A DNA stretch of 64,000 nt from Algoriphagus sp. (GTDB lineage: Bacteria; Bacteroidota; Bacteroidia; Cytophagales; Cyclobacteriaceae). The notes under the pieces were generated by a model. That model saw nothing but the letters and a program-made list of their open reading frames with translations. It made no database searches and was not told the DNA's origin. Numbering within the stretch: position 1 is the stretch's first letter; each line of letters begins with the position of its first letter. The stretch spans positions 62,001-126,000 of the forward strand of contig JAGXQZ010000105.1 of the NCBI GenBank assembly GCA_018336015.1, read 5' to 3'. Below, piece after piece: positions 24,122 through 33,235 of the stretch. Made by a program: the position numbers and the translations under genes.

Positions 24122-24326
24122 AAAATTTCCTTGGTGAAATACCATTGAAACATACTTCGCGTTGCTCGGTGAAATAGGCTCCCTGCGGTCGCGAGATATA
24201 ACGCAGAGCAGTTATTTAATTATTTCGCTCGACGAAGTCGAGCCTTTCTCTATAGTATTTCCACTGTATTTCAAAAATTCTATTTCAAAAAGTCTTGCAT
24301 CTTGTGTCTAATGTCTAAAATCTGAA
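24122..24326. repeat. Dispersed hairpin repeats between the two siroheme genes
   Basis: GAAATAGGCTCCCTGCGGTC (24171-24190), hairpin GCTCGACGAAGTCGAGC (24227-24243) and TATTTCCACTGTATTTCA at about 24258-24275 recall 10740-10858 and 19640-19740. It ends in TGTGTCTAATGTCTAAA words. Confidence 0.65.
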
Positions 24327-24920
24327 ATGAACCATCTCTACCCCATCTTTCTCAAAGTCCATGAACTCAACGTCCTCTTGGTCGGTGGTGGTTTTGTGGC
24401 TACGGAAAAGCTGGAATTCCTGCTCAAGTCCAGTCCTTTGGCTCAAGTCACCGTGGTGTCTCGGGAGTTTAGACCTGAATTTTTGGAAGTAGCTTCAAAG
24501 GCAGATACTGTAACCTTGATTGAGGATCTGTATCATGAAAAGTATTTGGGAGGAAAGCACCTCGTAATCGGAGCGACAGATAACAAGGCGGTCAACCGAC
24601 AAATCCGCGATGAGGCCAAGGAGCGTTTTCTCCTAGTGAATATTGCTGATACCCCCGAACTGTGTGATTTTTACTTGGGAGGTATTGTGACCAAAGGCAA
24701 TCTGAAAATCGCCATTTCCACCAACGGAAAGTCTCCTACCACTGCCAAGCGCCTCCGACAATTGCTCGAAGAAGTGCTGCCTGAGGAGATCGATGACCTG
24801 CTCGAAAACCTAAATGCCTACCGTGCTACCCTCAAGGGAGACTTTGAGTACAAGGTCAAGGCGATGAATGAGATTACGGAGGGCTTGGTGAGGAAAGAGA
24901 TACAAGACCATAGACAGTAG
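24327..24920 (+). CDS. Precorrin-2 dehydrogenase / sirohydrochlorin ferrochelatase (siroheme synthase, Met8-like)
   Basis: A 197-residue protein equivalent to the N-terminal half of CysG. NVLLVGGGFVATEKLEFLL is the NAD-binding loop, VIGATDN and LVNIADTPELCDFYLGGIV the conserved centre, and ISTNGKSPTTAKRLRQLLEE the C-terminal helix. It oxidises precorrin-2 and inserts iron to make siroheme. Together with CobA it completes the cofactor pathway for the sulfite reductase. Confidence 0.93.
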   Translation: MNHLYPIFLKVHELNVLLVGGGFVATEKLEFLLKSSPLAQVTVVSREFRPEFLEVASKADTVTLIEDLYHEKYLGGKHLVIGATDNKAVNRQIRDEAKERFLLVNIADTPELCDFYLGGIVTKGNLKIAISTNGKSPTTAKRLRQLLEEVLPEEIDDLLENLNAYRATLKGDFEYKVKAMNEITEGLVRKEIQDHRQ

Positions 24921-25031
24921 ACACAAGACTTAAGTAGCAAGTAGCTAGGATCAAGAAAGAGGTGAGAAAGTGAATGGAGTTGATGCCGGGTTATTCTTCA
25001 GTGGTATGTTTGCTTGAGATGAACTACTAAG

Positions 25032-25095
25032 AAAATCACAAGTTAAGTTCCGATTATGTGATTTTTTACACATTTTTGGAACATAAAGTGTGATT
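25032..25095 (+). repeat. Left copy of palindromic direct repeat bracketing the ATPase gene
   Basis: TCACAAGTTAAGTTCCG (25036-25052) faces an imperfect right arm (25077-25093, 13 of 17 bases complementary). Over the first 51 bp (25032-25082) it differs from the copy at 26493 by four bases. It ends one base before the ATPase ATG, so it must also contain the gene's promoter. Confidence 0.85.
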
Positions 25096-25096
25096 A

Positions 25097-26413
25097 ATGT
25101 TTTTTGACAGAAATATTCTTGCTCAACTTCAAGCTTGGACTGCACGTCCAACCCCAAAGCCTCTTTTGCTAAAAGGTGCGCGGCAGGTAGGCAAAACCTC
25201 CTTGCTGAAATGGTACGGTCAGACCTATTATTCAAAAACAGCTTACTTCAACTTTGATCGGCAGCCTGACCTGAAGCAGTTTTTTGAACTGACCAAAGAC
25301 CCACTTCGAATCATTCAGAATCTCTCCCTCGTGGCGGGATTTCCGATTGAGCCAAAAAACACACTGATCATTTTTGATGAGATCCAAGAATGTAAGGAAG
25401 CCCTGAACTCTCTTAAATATTTCGAGGAACTGGAAGAGTCCTTCCATCTTGTTGGTGCAGGATCGCTTTTGGGAGTCACTTTAGGAAATTTCTCTTCCTT
25501 TCCTGTGGGAAAAGTTGATTTTTTAGAATTATTCCCACTGACATTCATGGAATTTTTGTCTCAAAAGGACTCAGAGATGGCTAACTATCTGGAGTCTATT
25601 CAGGCAATAGAGCCAATACCTGATTATTTTTTCAATAGGATTTTGGAGAGCTTTCGTCTTTATATGATTTCGGGTGGAATGCCCGAAGCTGCCAAAGAAT
25701 TGGTCGAAAGCGCTGATTTGCAACGAGTGGAGGACCTATTGGACAACATCAATCAGGCGTATGAGTTGGATTTTTCCAAACATGTACCTGCTAGAGATAT
25801 TCAAAAAATCAACTTTATCTGGAATTCAATTCCCTCACAGCTGGCCAAGGAAAATAAGAAATTTCTCTACCAGGTGGTCAAACCCGGTGCCCGAGCAAGA
25901 GAATATGAAGATGCCCTCACGTGGTTGATTCAGGCAGGTTTGGTTTATAAAGTCAACCGAGTGACTAAGGTCGGTGTACCGCTGTCTGTCTATCAGGATC
26001 TTAACGCTTTTAAGATTTATTTTCTTGACATGGGGTTACTGAGGCGCAAGGCTCGACTTCAGCCAGCTGCTATTCTCAATCCGACCGAACTCTTTTCTGA
26101 ATTTAAAGGGGCTTTGGCCGAAAATTACGTGCTACAGTCTTTGCTGGTTCAGTTTGGCGAATTGCCATCCTATTGGACTTCTGATGGAAAAGCGGAAGTC
26201 GATTTTTTACTTTCTTACCAAAATGAAATCCTTCCGGTTGAGGTTAAATCCGGTGAGAATACCCGTGGTAGGAGCCTTTCTGTTTATGATCAGGAAAACA
26301 ACCCCCGAGTAAAACTCAGGTTTTCGATGAAAAATCTGATCAATCAAGATGGACTGATCAATATTCCACTTTTTATGGCGGACCGTACTCGTTATTTATT
26401 GGACTTGGTATGA
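25097..26413 (+). CDS. AAA+ ATPase with DUF4143 domain
   Basis: A 438-residue protein. Walker A KGARQVGKTS is near 26-35, Walker B LIIFDEIQEC near 93-102 and sensor-like HLVGAGSLLG near 120. The DUF4143 domain is in the C-terminal half, ending in a PD-(D/E)XK-like stretch EVDFLLSYQNEILPVEVKSG, which recalls a nuclease core (D, ExK). The family is widespread and patchily distributed, with no settled function. Here it is bracketed by two direct copies of a palindromic sequence (25032-25095, 26493-26557), like a self-contained cassette inserted between the siroheme gene and the DUF885 gene. Confidence 0.9.
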   Translation: MFFDRNILAQLQAWTARPTPKPLLLKGARQVGKTSLLKWYGQTYYSKTAYFNFDRQPDLKQFFELTKDPLRIIQNLSLVAGFPIEPKNTLIIFDEIQECKEALNSLKYFEELEESFHLVGAGSLLGVTLGNFSSFPVGKVDFLELFPLTFMEFLSQKDSEMANYLESIQAIEPIPDYFFNRILESFRLYMISGGMPEAAKELVESADLQRVEDLLDNINQAYELDFSKHVPARDIQKINFIWNSIPSQLAKENKKFLYQVVKPGARAREYEDALTWLIQAGLVYKVNRVTKVGVPLSVYQDLNAFKIYFLDMGLLRRKARLQPAAILNPTELFSEFKGALAENYVLQSLLVQFGELPSYWTSDGKAEVDFLLSYQNEILPVEVKSGENTRGRSLSVYDQENNPRVKLRFSMKNLINQDGLINIPLFMADRTRYLLDLV

Positions 26414-26492
26414 GTCCATTAGTGGAAAAGTGGTCTAGAATGAACTAATTGAAAGGCCATTTAAGTCATTTCTCAAAAGAGCTAAATTTTAA

Positions 26493-26557
26493 AAAATCAC
26501 AGGTTAAGTTCCGATTATGTGATTTTTTGCACGTTTTCGGAACTTAACCTGTGAATT
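26493..26557 (+). repeat. Right copy of palindromic direct repeat bracketing the ATPase gene
   Basis: A perfect 17-bp inverted repeat, TCACAGGTTAAGTTCCG (26497-26513) with its complement at 26538-26554. The 24-base spacer holds TATGTGATTTTTTGCACG. It lies 80 bp past the ATPase stop and 17 bp before the next gene's end, in the same orientation as the left copy. Confidence 0.9.
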
Positions 26558-26573
26558 CTACTCTTTTGTCGGC

Positions 26574-28235
26574 CTACTTGACCTTTTCTTGCAAAGGATC
26601 CACCCCAGTCATCTCCCAATGTCCCAAAGCAATCGGAATCCCTCCGATGGCGTTCAGCTGATCAAAAAACTCCCGAAGCTTGAATTCTTCGCCTTTTTCT
26701 TCCTTGACTCGGGCATAGTCTGCGAGGGCATTTTCCAAGAGGTATTTGCCGGTGATGTAGCTTGTTCCATACCCGGGCTGCCTCATGTAGAGGTGTTGCT
26801 CAAAAAGCAAAAGCTCCTTTTCTGTCTTCATCCAGCCTCTAGGCGTGTAGTTGGAGTGAATTCCTCCCGCCTCGACCATGGTCATTTCGTTGGCTTGCGC
26901 ATAGAGTGAGCCTAGACCTCTGGCAGCTCGCTGGGCAATCATGATGTAGACAATTTCACGGGACCTTGGAGAATTCTGATATAGCCCTGCATCCATAAAC
27001 ATCTCTTCCACTGCCGTAGCAGTACCTTCATTTCTGCTGTCGAAAATATTGTACAGCAAAGGCCCTTTTCGAATCGGACTCACATGCGGTTCATTGTCCA
27101 TAATAGCCAACTCAAACCAATGGTAAAAGTGCGAATACAGCGGAAGCGGATCGATGTGCATCCCGATGGTGAAAAAATTGCGCTTTTCTTTGGGGATAAA
27201 ACTTCCCCTATGCTCTCTCAAAGCTGGTTCGAAGTAATCTTTAACCGTGACAATTTCTTGTTTTTCCAAAAAGGCCATGAATTCCTGAATGGACTCTTCC
27301 GTGAGCTTTTCGAAATCCTCAGGCGTATTGGCCTCCGGAAGCTGGGGAAGGTTTCGGTTTTGGTGTTCTTCTAATTTAAGCGAGTTCCAAGCTCGGGCGA
27401 GTTCGCGTTTGAGAATCATCACTTCATCTTCCCAAGTCAGCGGAACCAAGTGGACATTTTGCAGGTACCAGGTATAGTTTTCCTTACCGATACCGGAGGG
27501 CTCGGTTTTGTTAGGCGCTTCGGCGTGAAGCCAACTGACAAGGTCTTTGGTAGAGAGGGATGCCGACTGGATGGCTTCTACCAGTTCGCCATCTTCTTTT
27601 ACACCGGGCAGATCCAGCAATGAGGCTAGATCTTCCACTTGTTGTTCGATCGTTGGAATTCCTGCTTCCCAAAGTTCTTTGGCATTGCCGGTCAGGTTTT
27701 CTTTTGCCTGGGTATTCAAGGCTTCGATGGATTGAATTTTTGCAAGAAAGCTTGCTCTTTCTTCTGAGCTTAAGGGAAAAGAAAACTGCCAAACCTCTGT
27801 CACTCCATGGTGCGTAGGGCCCTCGTGGTCAGGTACATCACTCCGCTCCATCCAGATGGATTTGTAAAAAGCAGGATCGCGTTCCCATGGCTTCAGCACC
27901 CGGTAGTTAAAGTCGAAGCCGTTCATTTCAGCCCATACAATTCGCCAGTCTACCTGCTCGGCAATAGTCCAGCCAGCGGTGTCCATGCTTAGGAGTTTTT
28001 CCCGAAGGACTTCGAAATCCGCCATTCTTTTCTCAAAAGTGGACTTTCTGTAATCCGGAGCACCTTCCCAAGTAGGAGGCATTTCAAAGGCCCTCCATTC
28101 TGAAAATAAAGAGACTAGATCTGAATGGGTGGCGGGGAGCTTTGAAATAGAGTTGGTTGATGGGTCAGCAGCACCTTTACAGCTCAGTAAAAAGCTGAAA
28201 ATACAGCCAAAAAGGAAATAGTATGTCGTTCGCAT
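26574..28235 (-). CDS. DUF885-like lipoprotein (predicted peptidase-like)
   Basis: A 553-residue protein with signal and lipobox (FLLSC, Cys near 18), probably periplasmic-facing. The body is all-helical and resembles DUF885: [36 protein letters not shown], a [10 protein letters not shown] stretch and a C-terminal [18 protein letters not shown]885 proteins usually contain an HExxPGH zinc motif; I cannot find it here, so the protein may be inactive or belong to a sister branch. The start at 28235 is chosen because the longer frame adds 18 residues without signal character. Confidence 0.72.
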   Translation of the reverse strand: MRTTYYFLFGCIFSFLLSCKGAADPSTNSISKLPATHSDLVSLFSEWRAFEMPPTWEGAPDYRKSTFEKRMADFEVLREKLLSMDTAGWTIAEQVDWRIVWAEMNGFDFNYRVLKPWERDPAFYKSIWMERSDVPDHEGPTHHGVTEVWQFSFPLSSEERASFLAKIQSIEALNTQAKENLTGNAKELWEAGIPTIEQQVEDLASLLDLPGVKEDGELVEAIQSASLSTKDLVSWLHAEAPNKTEPSGIGKENYTWYLQNVHLVPLTWEDEVMILKRELARAWNSLKLEEHQNRNLPQLPEANTPEDFEKLTEESIQEFMAFLEKQEIVTVKDYFEPALREHRGSFIPKEKRNFFTIGMHIDPLPLYSHFYHWFELAIMDNEPHVSPIRKGPLLYNIFDSRNEGTATAVEEMFMDAGLYQNSPRSREIVYIMIAQRAARGLGSLYAQANEMTMVEAGGIHSNYTPRGWMKTEKELLLFEQHLYMRQPGYGTSYITGKYLLENALADYARVKEEKGEEFKLREFFDQLNAIGGIPIALGHWEMTGVDPLQEKVK

Positions 28236-28396
28236 GGCAATGGAAAAGGAGACAGTCTGAAAGATAATCTCTTGCCAAGCAGAATCCAACCCAAGAAATT
28301 AGGATAAACCATTCAGTAAATTGACTCCATCCCATGGAAGGGGAGATAAAAACCTTTCAGGACTACGTTGAGGTTTTTTATTTCCCTCAGTTCCTG

Positions 28397-28404
28397 TAAT
28401 TTTG
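28397..28404 (+). promoter_or_regulatory. Bacteroidota -7 box of metK
   Basis: TAATTTTG matches TAnnTTTG exactly, 33 bp before the ATG. A TTTT at 28374-28377 sits at the -33 position with a 19-bp gap. Confidence 0.6.
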
Positions 28405-28437
28405 GGCTTCTTTTACAACGAATCAATACTCTAGTTT

Positions 28438-29691
28438 ATGGCATATTTATTTACCTCAGAGTCAGTGTCTGAGGGTCATCCTGACAAAATCGCTGACCAA
28501 ATCTCTGATGCGCTGATTGATAACTTTTTGGCCTTCGATCCCAGTTCCAAAGTAGCCTGTGAAACCCTCGTGACTACCGGTCAGGTGGTATTGGCAGGTG
28601 AGGTGAAATCCAACACCTACCTTGACGTGCAGAAGATCGCCCGTGATGTGATCAATCGAATCGGCTATACCAAGAGTGAATACATGTTTGAAGGCAACTC
28701 TTGTGGTGTACTATCTGCCATTCACGAGCAGTCTGCTGATATCAATCAGGGTGTAGAGCGTAAGAATCCTGAAGAGCAAGGTGCAGGTGACCAAGGGATG
28801 ATGTTTGGCTATGCCACTAACGAGACCGAAAACTACATGCCGCTTGCCTTGGATCTGTCTCACATGATCCTCCGTGAGCTGGCTGCTCTAAGAAGAGAAA
28901 ATAAAGAGATTACGTACCTCCGCCCTGACTCCAAGTCTCAGGTGACGATCGAGTACAGTGACGATAATGTGCCTCAGCGAATTGACGCGATTGTGGTTTC
29001 TACCCAGCACGATGACTTCGATGCAGAAGAGGCGATGCTTGCCAAAATCAAATCCGATATCATCCACATATTGATTCCTAGAGTAAAAGCTAAGCTTAAG
29101 CCTGAGCTTCAAAAGCTTTTCACAGATAAAATCACCTACCATATCAACCCAACCGGTAAGTTCGTGATCGGTGGACCTCATGGTGACACCGGTCTGACCG
29201 GAAGAAAAATCATCGTGGATACTTACGGGGGCAAAGGCGCTCACGGCGGTGGAGCTTTCTCTGGAAAAGATCCATCCAAAGTGGACCGCTCAGCAGCTTA
29301 TGCTACCCGACACATTGCCAAAAACATGGTGGCTGCGGGTGTAGCCGACGAAATCCTGGTTCAAGTGTCTTACGCAATCGGTGTGGCTAAGCCAATGGGT
29401 ATCTACATCAATACCTACGGCACGGCCAAAGTGAACCTGACCGATGGCGAAATTGCCAAGAAGGTGGAAGCTATATTTGATATGAGACCTTATGCTATCG
29501 AGCAGCGACTGAAGCTGAGAAACCCGATCTATGAGGAAACTGCAGCTTACGGCCACATGGGTAGAGCAAATGAGGTGGTGACCAAAGTTTTCAAATCACC
29601 ATATCAAGAAGCAAAAACCGTAGAGGTCGAACTCTTCACTTGGGAAAAGCTAGACTACGTCGATAAAATCAAGGCTGAATTTGGCCTATAA
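28438..29691 (+). CDS. metK: S-adenosylmethionine synthetase
   Basis: A 417-residue enzyme making SAM from methionine and [19 protein letters not shown] near 15-30, the ATP-binding [15 protein letters not shown] near 118 and [19 protein letters not shown] near 270 are diagnostic. SAM also feeds the CobA methyltransferase of this window. I see no SAM riboswitch in the short leader. A strong terminator follows. Confidence 0.97.
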   Translation: MAYLFTSESVSEGHPDKIADQISDALIDNFLAFDPSSKVACETLVTTGQVVLAGEVKSNTYLDVQKIARDVINRIGYTKSEYMFEGNSCGVLSAIHEQSADINQGVERKNPEEQGAGDQGMMFGYATNETENYMPLALDLSHMILRELAALRRENKEITYLRPDSKSQVTIEYSDDNVPQRIDAIVVSTQHDDFDAEEAMLAKIKSDIIHILIPRVKAKLKPELQKLFTDKITYHINPTGKFVIGGPHGDTGLTGRKIIVDTYGGKGAHGGGAFSGKDPSKVDRSAAYATRHIAKNMVAAGVADEILVQVSYAIGVAKPMGIYINTYGTAKVNLTDGEIAKKVEAIFDMRPYAIEQRLKLRNPIYEETAAYGHMGRANEVVTKVFKSPYQEAKTVEVELFTWEKLDYVDKIKAEFGL

Positions 29692-29696
29692 ACAGA

Positions 29697-29724
29697 AAGC
29701 CCTGAAGCGATTCGGGGCTTTTTT
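29697..29724 (+). terminator. metK intrinsic terminator
   Basis: AAGCCCTGAA-GCGA-TTCGGGGCTT (10 bp including one G-U pair, GNRA-type loop) followed by T residues, 5 bp after the stop. Confidence 0.93.
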
Positions 29725-29731
29725 GTGACAT

Positions 29732-29762
29732 AACCTTCGAGGTTTTCAAAACCTCGAAGGTT
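29732..29762. terminator. Perfect palindrome AACCTTCGAGGTTTT, terminator of the M1 gene
   Basis: A 15-bp perfect inverted repeat around a single base, with T runs on both strands. It lies 14 bp past the M1 peptidase stop and probably ends transcription from the right. Its core is shared with the hairpins after htpG (13022-13117, 15260-15355). Confidence 0.8.
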
Positions 29763-29775
29763 TTTCAATTAAACT

Positions 29776-31350
29776 TTATCGGGCTAGTATCAACCAACCT
29801 CGCGGGTCAACCACCGGAGGGGTTTTGCTTTTTACTTCCACTCCTTTTTTCCCAACAGGGATTCCCTGTACTCCCTCAGAAGTCTCAATTTCAACAGGCA
29901 TCTCAAAATCAATTCCCTGAAGAGAGATCAAATAGCCTTCTTTTCCTTTTTTGCTGACTTTCAAAGTGGGGACAGACGTGGTATACAGGTACAGGTCAAA
30001 GAATCCCTGAAGGTCCTTTCCGGTGTAGCTTTGGACAAAATCAGTAAAGTCCTTGGTCGTTACCTGATTGAGGTATGTGAAGTGCTCGTCCATCACGAAT
30101 GCCTTAATCGCAGAGAAAAACAGCTCATCTCCCAACACGCCCCGTAAGGCATGAATGACCCAAGCGCCCTTGGTATAGATCTCGGGATGATAGGCTTCCT
30201 CTTCGGTCGAATTCGGTGGGCTCACGACCGGTTTAGCATGTGGGATATTTCTTGATTCGGATTTTACCTTGGCAAAATAGGTCTCCGGACCGCCATGCTC
30301 CCAATAAAACAGCCAATCCCCATAGGCGGTCAACCCTTCATGAATCCACATATCCGCCCAGTCACTCACCGATACCTTGTTTCCAAACCACTCGTGGCCC
30401 AGCTCATGGTGCAGTAGCCAGTCGTAGCGTACCTTGCCCATAGGGATGGATTGAAAATTGTTTCCGTAGGCATTGATGGTCTGGTGTTCCATACCCAGGT
30501 AGGGGGTTTCGACTACTGCGATTTTGTCTTTTGGAAAAGGGAAGGGACCGAAGTACTTCTCCAAGGTTTCGGTACTGACTTTCAGGTTTTCCAAAAGGCC
30601 TTTTGCTTTTGCCCGATTTTCCTGAAGCACCCATACTTGCATGGGGATGACGTCACCTGATGAGGAGGTGAAATCCAGCTTTTCTTCATAAAATACCCCT
30701 AGCGTAAAGTTGATGTTGTAATTGCTGATTGGGTAGTCCGTTTGCCAGTGGTAGGTCATTTTTGGCCCCGTTTCCTGCGTGTCGATCAGTCGACCATTGG
30801 AAGCGACAAAGTAGGGTTTGGGTACAGTGAAAATCAGATCCACTCCTTCACTCGGTTCGCTGGATGGATGATCTAAGGCGGGCATAAAGACTTTTGCCCC
30901 CTCACCTTGACAAGACAAACCCATCCAGTGGTTTTCTAGCAGGTCTTTCTCCCAAGTGAATCCTCCTGTCCAAGGTGGATTCTGAGCGATAGGTGTTTTT
31001 CCTCCATAAAAAATTTGAACCTGATCGCAGGTACAGTCCACTGGGATGATATCCAACAGGTCATTTTGGTGCGAGAATTTGACTTCCTTACCATCCATCA
31101 GGACTTTACTCACTTCGTATTCATCGATGAGTTGGAATCGGAGGGTGTCCAGTTTTTCGGCTGCAGAAAAGGTAATGGTATTGGAACCCTGGATGCCCTG
31201 GCTTTCGGGTAAAAGCTCCAATTCCAAGCGATAATGACGAATTTTCATCTTTGCCTGAAGCGGATCGAGCGGTCCTCCCCAGTCCCAGTTTTGGGCAAAG
31301 GCACTGGACCAAAAGCAAGTAAGTAAAAGGAGAAAAGTGAGCTTTTTCAT
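29776..31350 (-). CDS. M1-family zinc metallopeptidase, secreted
   Basis: A 524-residue aminopeptidase-N-like enzyme with signal peptide (1-19, ending AFAQ). The beta-sandwich N-domain is followed by TPYLGMEHQTINAYG (in place of GAMEN) and the zinc site HELGHEWFG near 317-325, with the third ligand in IHEGLTAYGDWL about 20 residues on. It lacks the large C-terminal helical domain of PepN, as do other short Bacteroidota M1 enzymes. It likely trims peptides in the periplasm or outside the cell. Confidence 0.92.
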   Translation of the reverse strand: MKKLTFLLLLTCFWSSAFAQNWDWGGPLDPLQAKMKIRHYRLELELLPESQGIQGSNTITFSAAEKLDTLRFQLIDEYEVSKVLMDGKEVKFSHQNDLLDIIPVDCTCDQVQIFYGGKTPIAQNPPWTGGFTWEKDLLENHWMGLSCQGEGAKVFMPALDHPSSEPSEGVDLIFTVPKPYFVASNGRLIDTQETGPKMTYHWQTDYPISNYNINFTLGVFYEEKLDFTSSSGDVIPMQVWVLQENRAKAKGLLENLKVSTETLEKYFGPFPFPKDKIAVVETPYLGMEHQTINAYGNNFQSIPMGKVRYDWLLHHELGHEWFGNKVSVSDWADMWIHEGLTAYGDWLFYWEHGGPETYFAKVKSESRNIPHAKPVVSPPNSTEEEAYHPEIYTKGAWVIHALRGVLGDELFFSAIKAFVMDEHFTYLNQVTTKDFTDFVQSYTGKDLQGFFDLYLYTTSVPTLKVSKKGKEGYLISLQGIDFEMPVEIETSEGVQGIPVGKKGVEVKSKTPPVVDPRGWLILAR

Positions 31351-31422
31351 GATTGTTGATTCGGTGAATAAAAGAAAGCAGGGTTTAATGCTTCTTATTT
31401 GCTGAGGGATGTAAGATAAAAA

Positions 31423-31452
31423 AAGCCGTCCGGAATTGATTCAGGACGGCTT
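31423..31452 (-). terminator. Terminator after UPF0158 gene
   Basis: GCCGTCC/GGACGGC stem with AA/TT extensions. Read on the minus strand it runs into a T tract, 4 bp after the stop. Confidence 0.88.
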
Positions 31453-31456
31453 CAAA

Positions 31457-31894
31457 TTAGTCTTCGGCGTAGTTGAAGGAGTCAACCTGTTCTTTGACCC
31501 AGTCAGAGTATTTTCCTTTTCGGTAGTCTACCCATTCCTCTTTGTATTTGGATTCTTCGATCAAAAACTTGAAGCCGGTGGCTGCCTTGGGTTTGCTCAG
31601 GGCATTTACCAAGTCTTCGGCAAGGTTTTTCTCTTTTACTTTTCGGTCGATGAAGTCCTGCATCATTTGATGCTCTTGAGCGGGTTCCATCTTGGTGAAT
31701 TCCGCAAAATTGTCGGGTTGATCTTCGATTTCGTCCAGGATATCTTCCTCCTCTTCGGTCAGATCATAGTTGAAGTAGTCCTCATCATCCGGCATGTGAT
31801 GGATTTTCTTCTTGTCGATTTGGTAAAAGCAGACATTACCCTTCAGTAATTGGGCTGCGATGAAGTCTACCTCTTTTTCAGTAAGCGAAAGCAT
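31457..31894 (-). CDS. UPF0158 family protein
   Basis: A 145-residue acidic protein (EEEEDILDEIEDQ) with the family pattern of a C-terminal NALSKPKAATGFKFLIEES followed by WVDYRKGKYSDWVKE. No function is established. It has no signal and is probably cytosolic. A strong terminator follows directly; upstream genes on the same strand are 90 bp away. Confidence 0.8.
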   Translation of the reverse strand: MLSLTEKEVDFIAAQLLKGNVCFYQIDKKKIHHMPDDEDYFNYDLTEEEEDILDEIEDQPDNFAEFTKMEPAQEHQMMQDFIDRKVKEKNLAEDLVNALSKPKAATGFKFLIEESKYKEEWVDYRKGKYSDWVKEQVDSFNYAED

Positions 31895-31984
31895 GGATGG
31901 GTTTCAAGATTTTTGGAAAAATAATGAAAGTTGAAATTTCAACAAATTGTTTCAAACATAGCAATGTCAAGGCCAAAAAATAGC

Positions 31985-32632
31985 CTAAATCTCGTGATTC
32001 ATGATTTTTTCGAGTAAATGAGCGTCTAGTTCATGCCCTCCGGGAAAGGTCAGAACCTGAATCGACTTTCCCAAGGACTGAACAAGTGCCATTTGCTGCG
32101 CTTTATGTTCCTCTTGGATCAACTCGTCTTGGTCTCCAAAGGCCAAAATCAGTTGGGTGTTTTCAAATTTTTCCCTTCCCAAATCCAGGGAAAGGTCCTG
32201 CGCAAAGCCACCTGCCCAAAGTACCAAAGTGGCGATTTGACCTTTCCACTGACTTGCCCATCTCGTGCATGTAGCGGCACCTTGCGAAAATCCCAACACG
32301 TGGATTTTTGGAAGACTTTCAAAGTTCTCGAGAGTTTGCTCCAGCAAGAGATTCAGATAGCGATGATTGTTTGCGATGGCAACTTCCCGCTCATGCTTGG
32401 TCATCCAGTTGGCACCGACCCTTCCCTGAAATTCCTTTAAATACCCATAATTGGTTCCTTCTGGTGCAAGGATGACTCGATCTGCCGAATCAAAGGGGAG
32501 GAATTTGCGGATAAAGAATTCCGACAACTGTCCGTATCCGTGGAAGACCAGCCAAAGCTCTTTCTCTTTTCCGCTGGGTTCGTGGGAGATGGAATAGTGT
32601 GCTTCGTAAGAGAACCGGATGGACTTTTTCAC
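31985..32632 (-). CDS. Alpha/beta hydrolase (carboxylesterase/phospholipase-like)
   Basis: A 215-residue serine esterase: WLVFHGYGQ (oxyanion side), nucleophile elbow GFSQGAAT, Asp in AFGDQDELI and catalytic His in FPGGHELD. Length and motif order fit the YpfH / phospholipase-carboxylesterase group. The substrate is unknown. It begins 3 bp after the cdd stop, so it is probably co-transcribed with cytidine deaminase. Confidence 0.86.
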   Translation of the reverse strand: MKKSIRFSYEAHYSISHEPSGKEKELWLVFHGYGQLSEFFIRKFLPFDSADRVILAPEGTNYGYLKEFQGRVGANWMTKHEREVAIANNHRYLNLLLEQTLENFESLPKIHVLGFSQGAATCTRWASQWKGQIATLVLWAGGFAQDLSLDLGREKFENTQLILAFGDQDELIQEEHKAQQMALVQSLGKSIQVLTFPGGHELDAHLLEKIMNHEI

Positions 32633-32635
32633 CGA

Positions 32636-33115
32636 TCAGCTGTTGAGGTCATCAAACTTCAAGGGAAGCAAATTGGCAATTCCCTTGATCCGCATCACGT
32701 TTCCATTGGAGCAAAGGATCAGCATCGTGATCGGTTTTTCAAACCGATTTTCGACCTCATTGATGGTCTGGCGACATACCCCGCAAGGGGAGACGCCGGC
32801 CCAAATCTCCTCACCTGCCCGCTGGGCGACAATCGCCAGCATGGTGGGAGGCGAATCTGGATGGTTTGCACCTGCATAGCCTAGCAGCAATCGCTCGGCA
32901 CATACGCCTGTGGGAAAGCTGACATTTTCCTGATTTGAAGATTGAAGGATTTCATCGTTTTCGAGCAGGACAGCAGCACCCACATGAAATCCTGAATAAG
33001 GTGCGTAGGCTCTTTTGGACACTTCTTTGGCGCGGTCGATCAGCAGCTTTTCCATGGTGGAAAGCTCTTCAGGAAGCAGTTCCTCGATCTCGGTACTCAG
33101 ATTAATTTTTTTCAC
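32636..33115 (-). CDS. cdd: Cytidine deaminase
   Basis: A 159-residue homotetramer-type enzyme converting cytidine and deoxycytidine to uridine and deoxyuridine. PYSGFHVGAAVL, the catalytic CAE (FPTGVCAERLLL) and the zinc ligands PCGVC define it. It salvages pyrimidines in the cytosol. It diverges from the saccharopine dehydrogenase-like gene. Confidence 0.95.
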   Translation of the reverse strand: MKKINLSTEIEELLPEELSTMEKLLIDRAKEVSKRAYAPYSGFHVGAAVLLENDEILQSSNQENVSFPTGVCAERLLLGYAGANHPDSPPTMLAIVAQRAGEEIWAGVSPCGVCRQTINEVENRFEKPITMLILCSNGNVMRIKGIANLLPLKFDDLNS

Positions 33116-33235
33116 TTCAAAAATCGGTTTGGGAAAATCCTAACGGTCAAAGTAAGGAATTGTTCCTTAATTAAAAGTGAATGGCCTTTTTCCCACAAAA
33201 AAAAAGGATCAATTTAGCTCGATAAACCCAAGTGC

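Noticed and set aside
25097-26413. Insertion sequence containing the ATPase
   Set aside because: There is no transposase and no clear target duplication. The flanking repeats are direct copies, not terminal inverted repeats, so it is reported only as a candidate cassette.
28290-28437. Possible SAM riboswitch before metK
   Set aside because: The -7 box at 28397 leaves a leader of only about 30 nt, too short for any SAM riboswitch, and no conserved core is visible.
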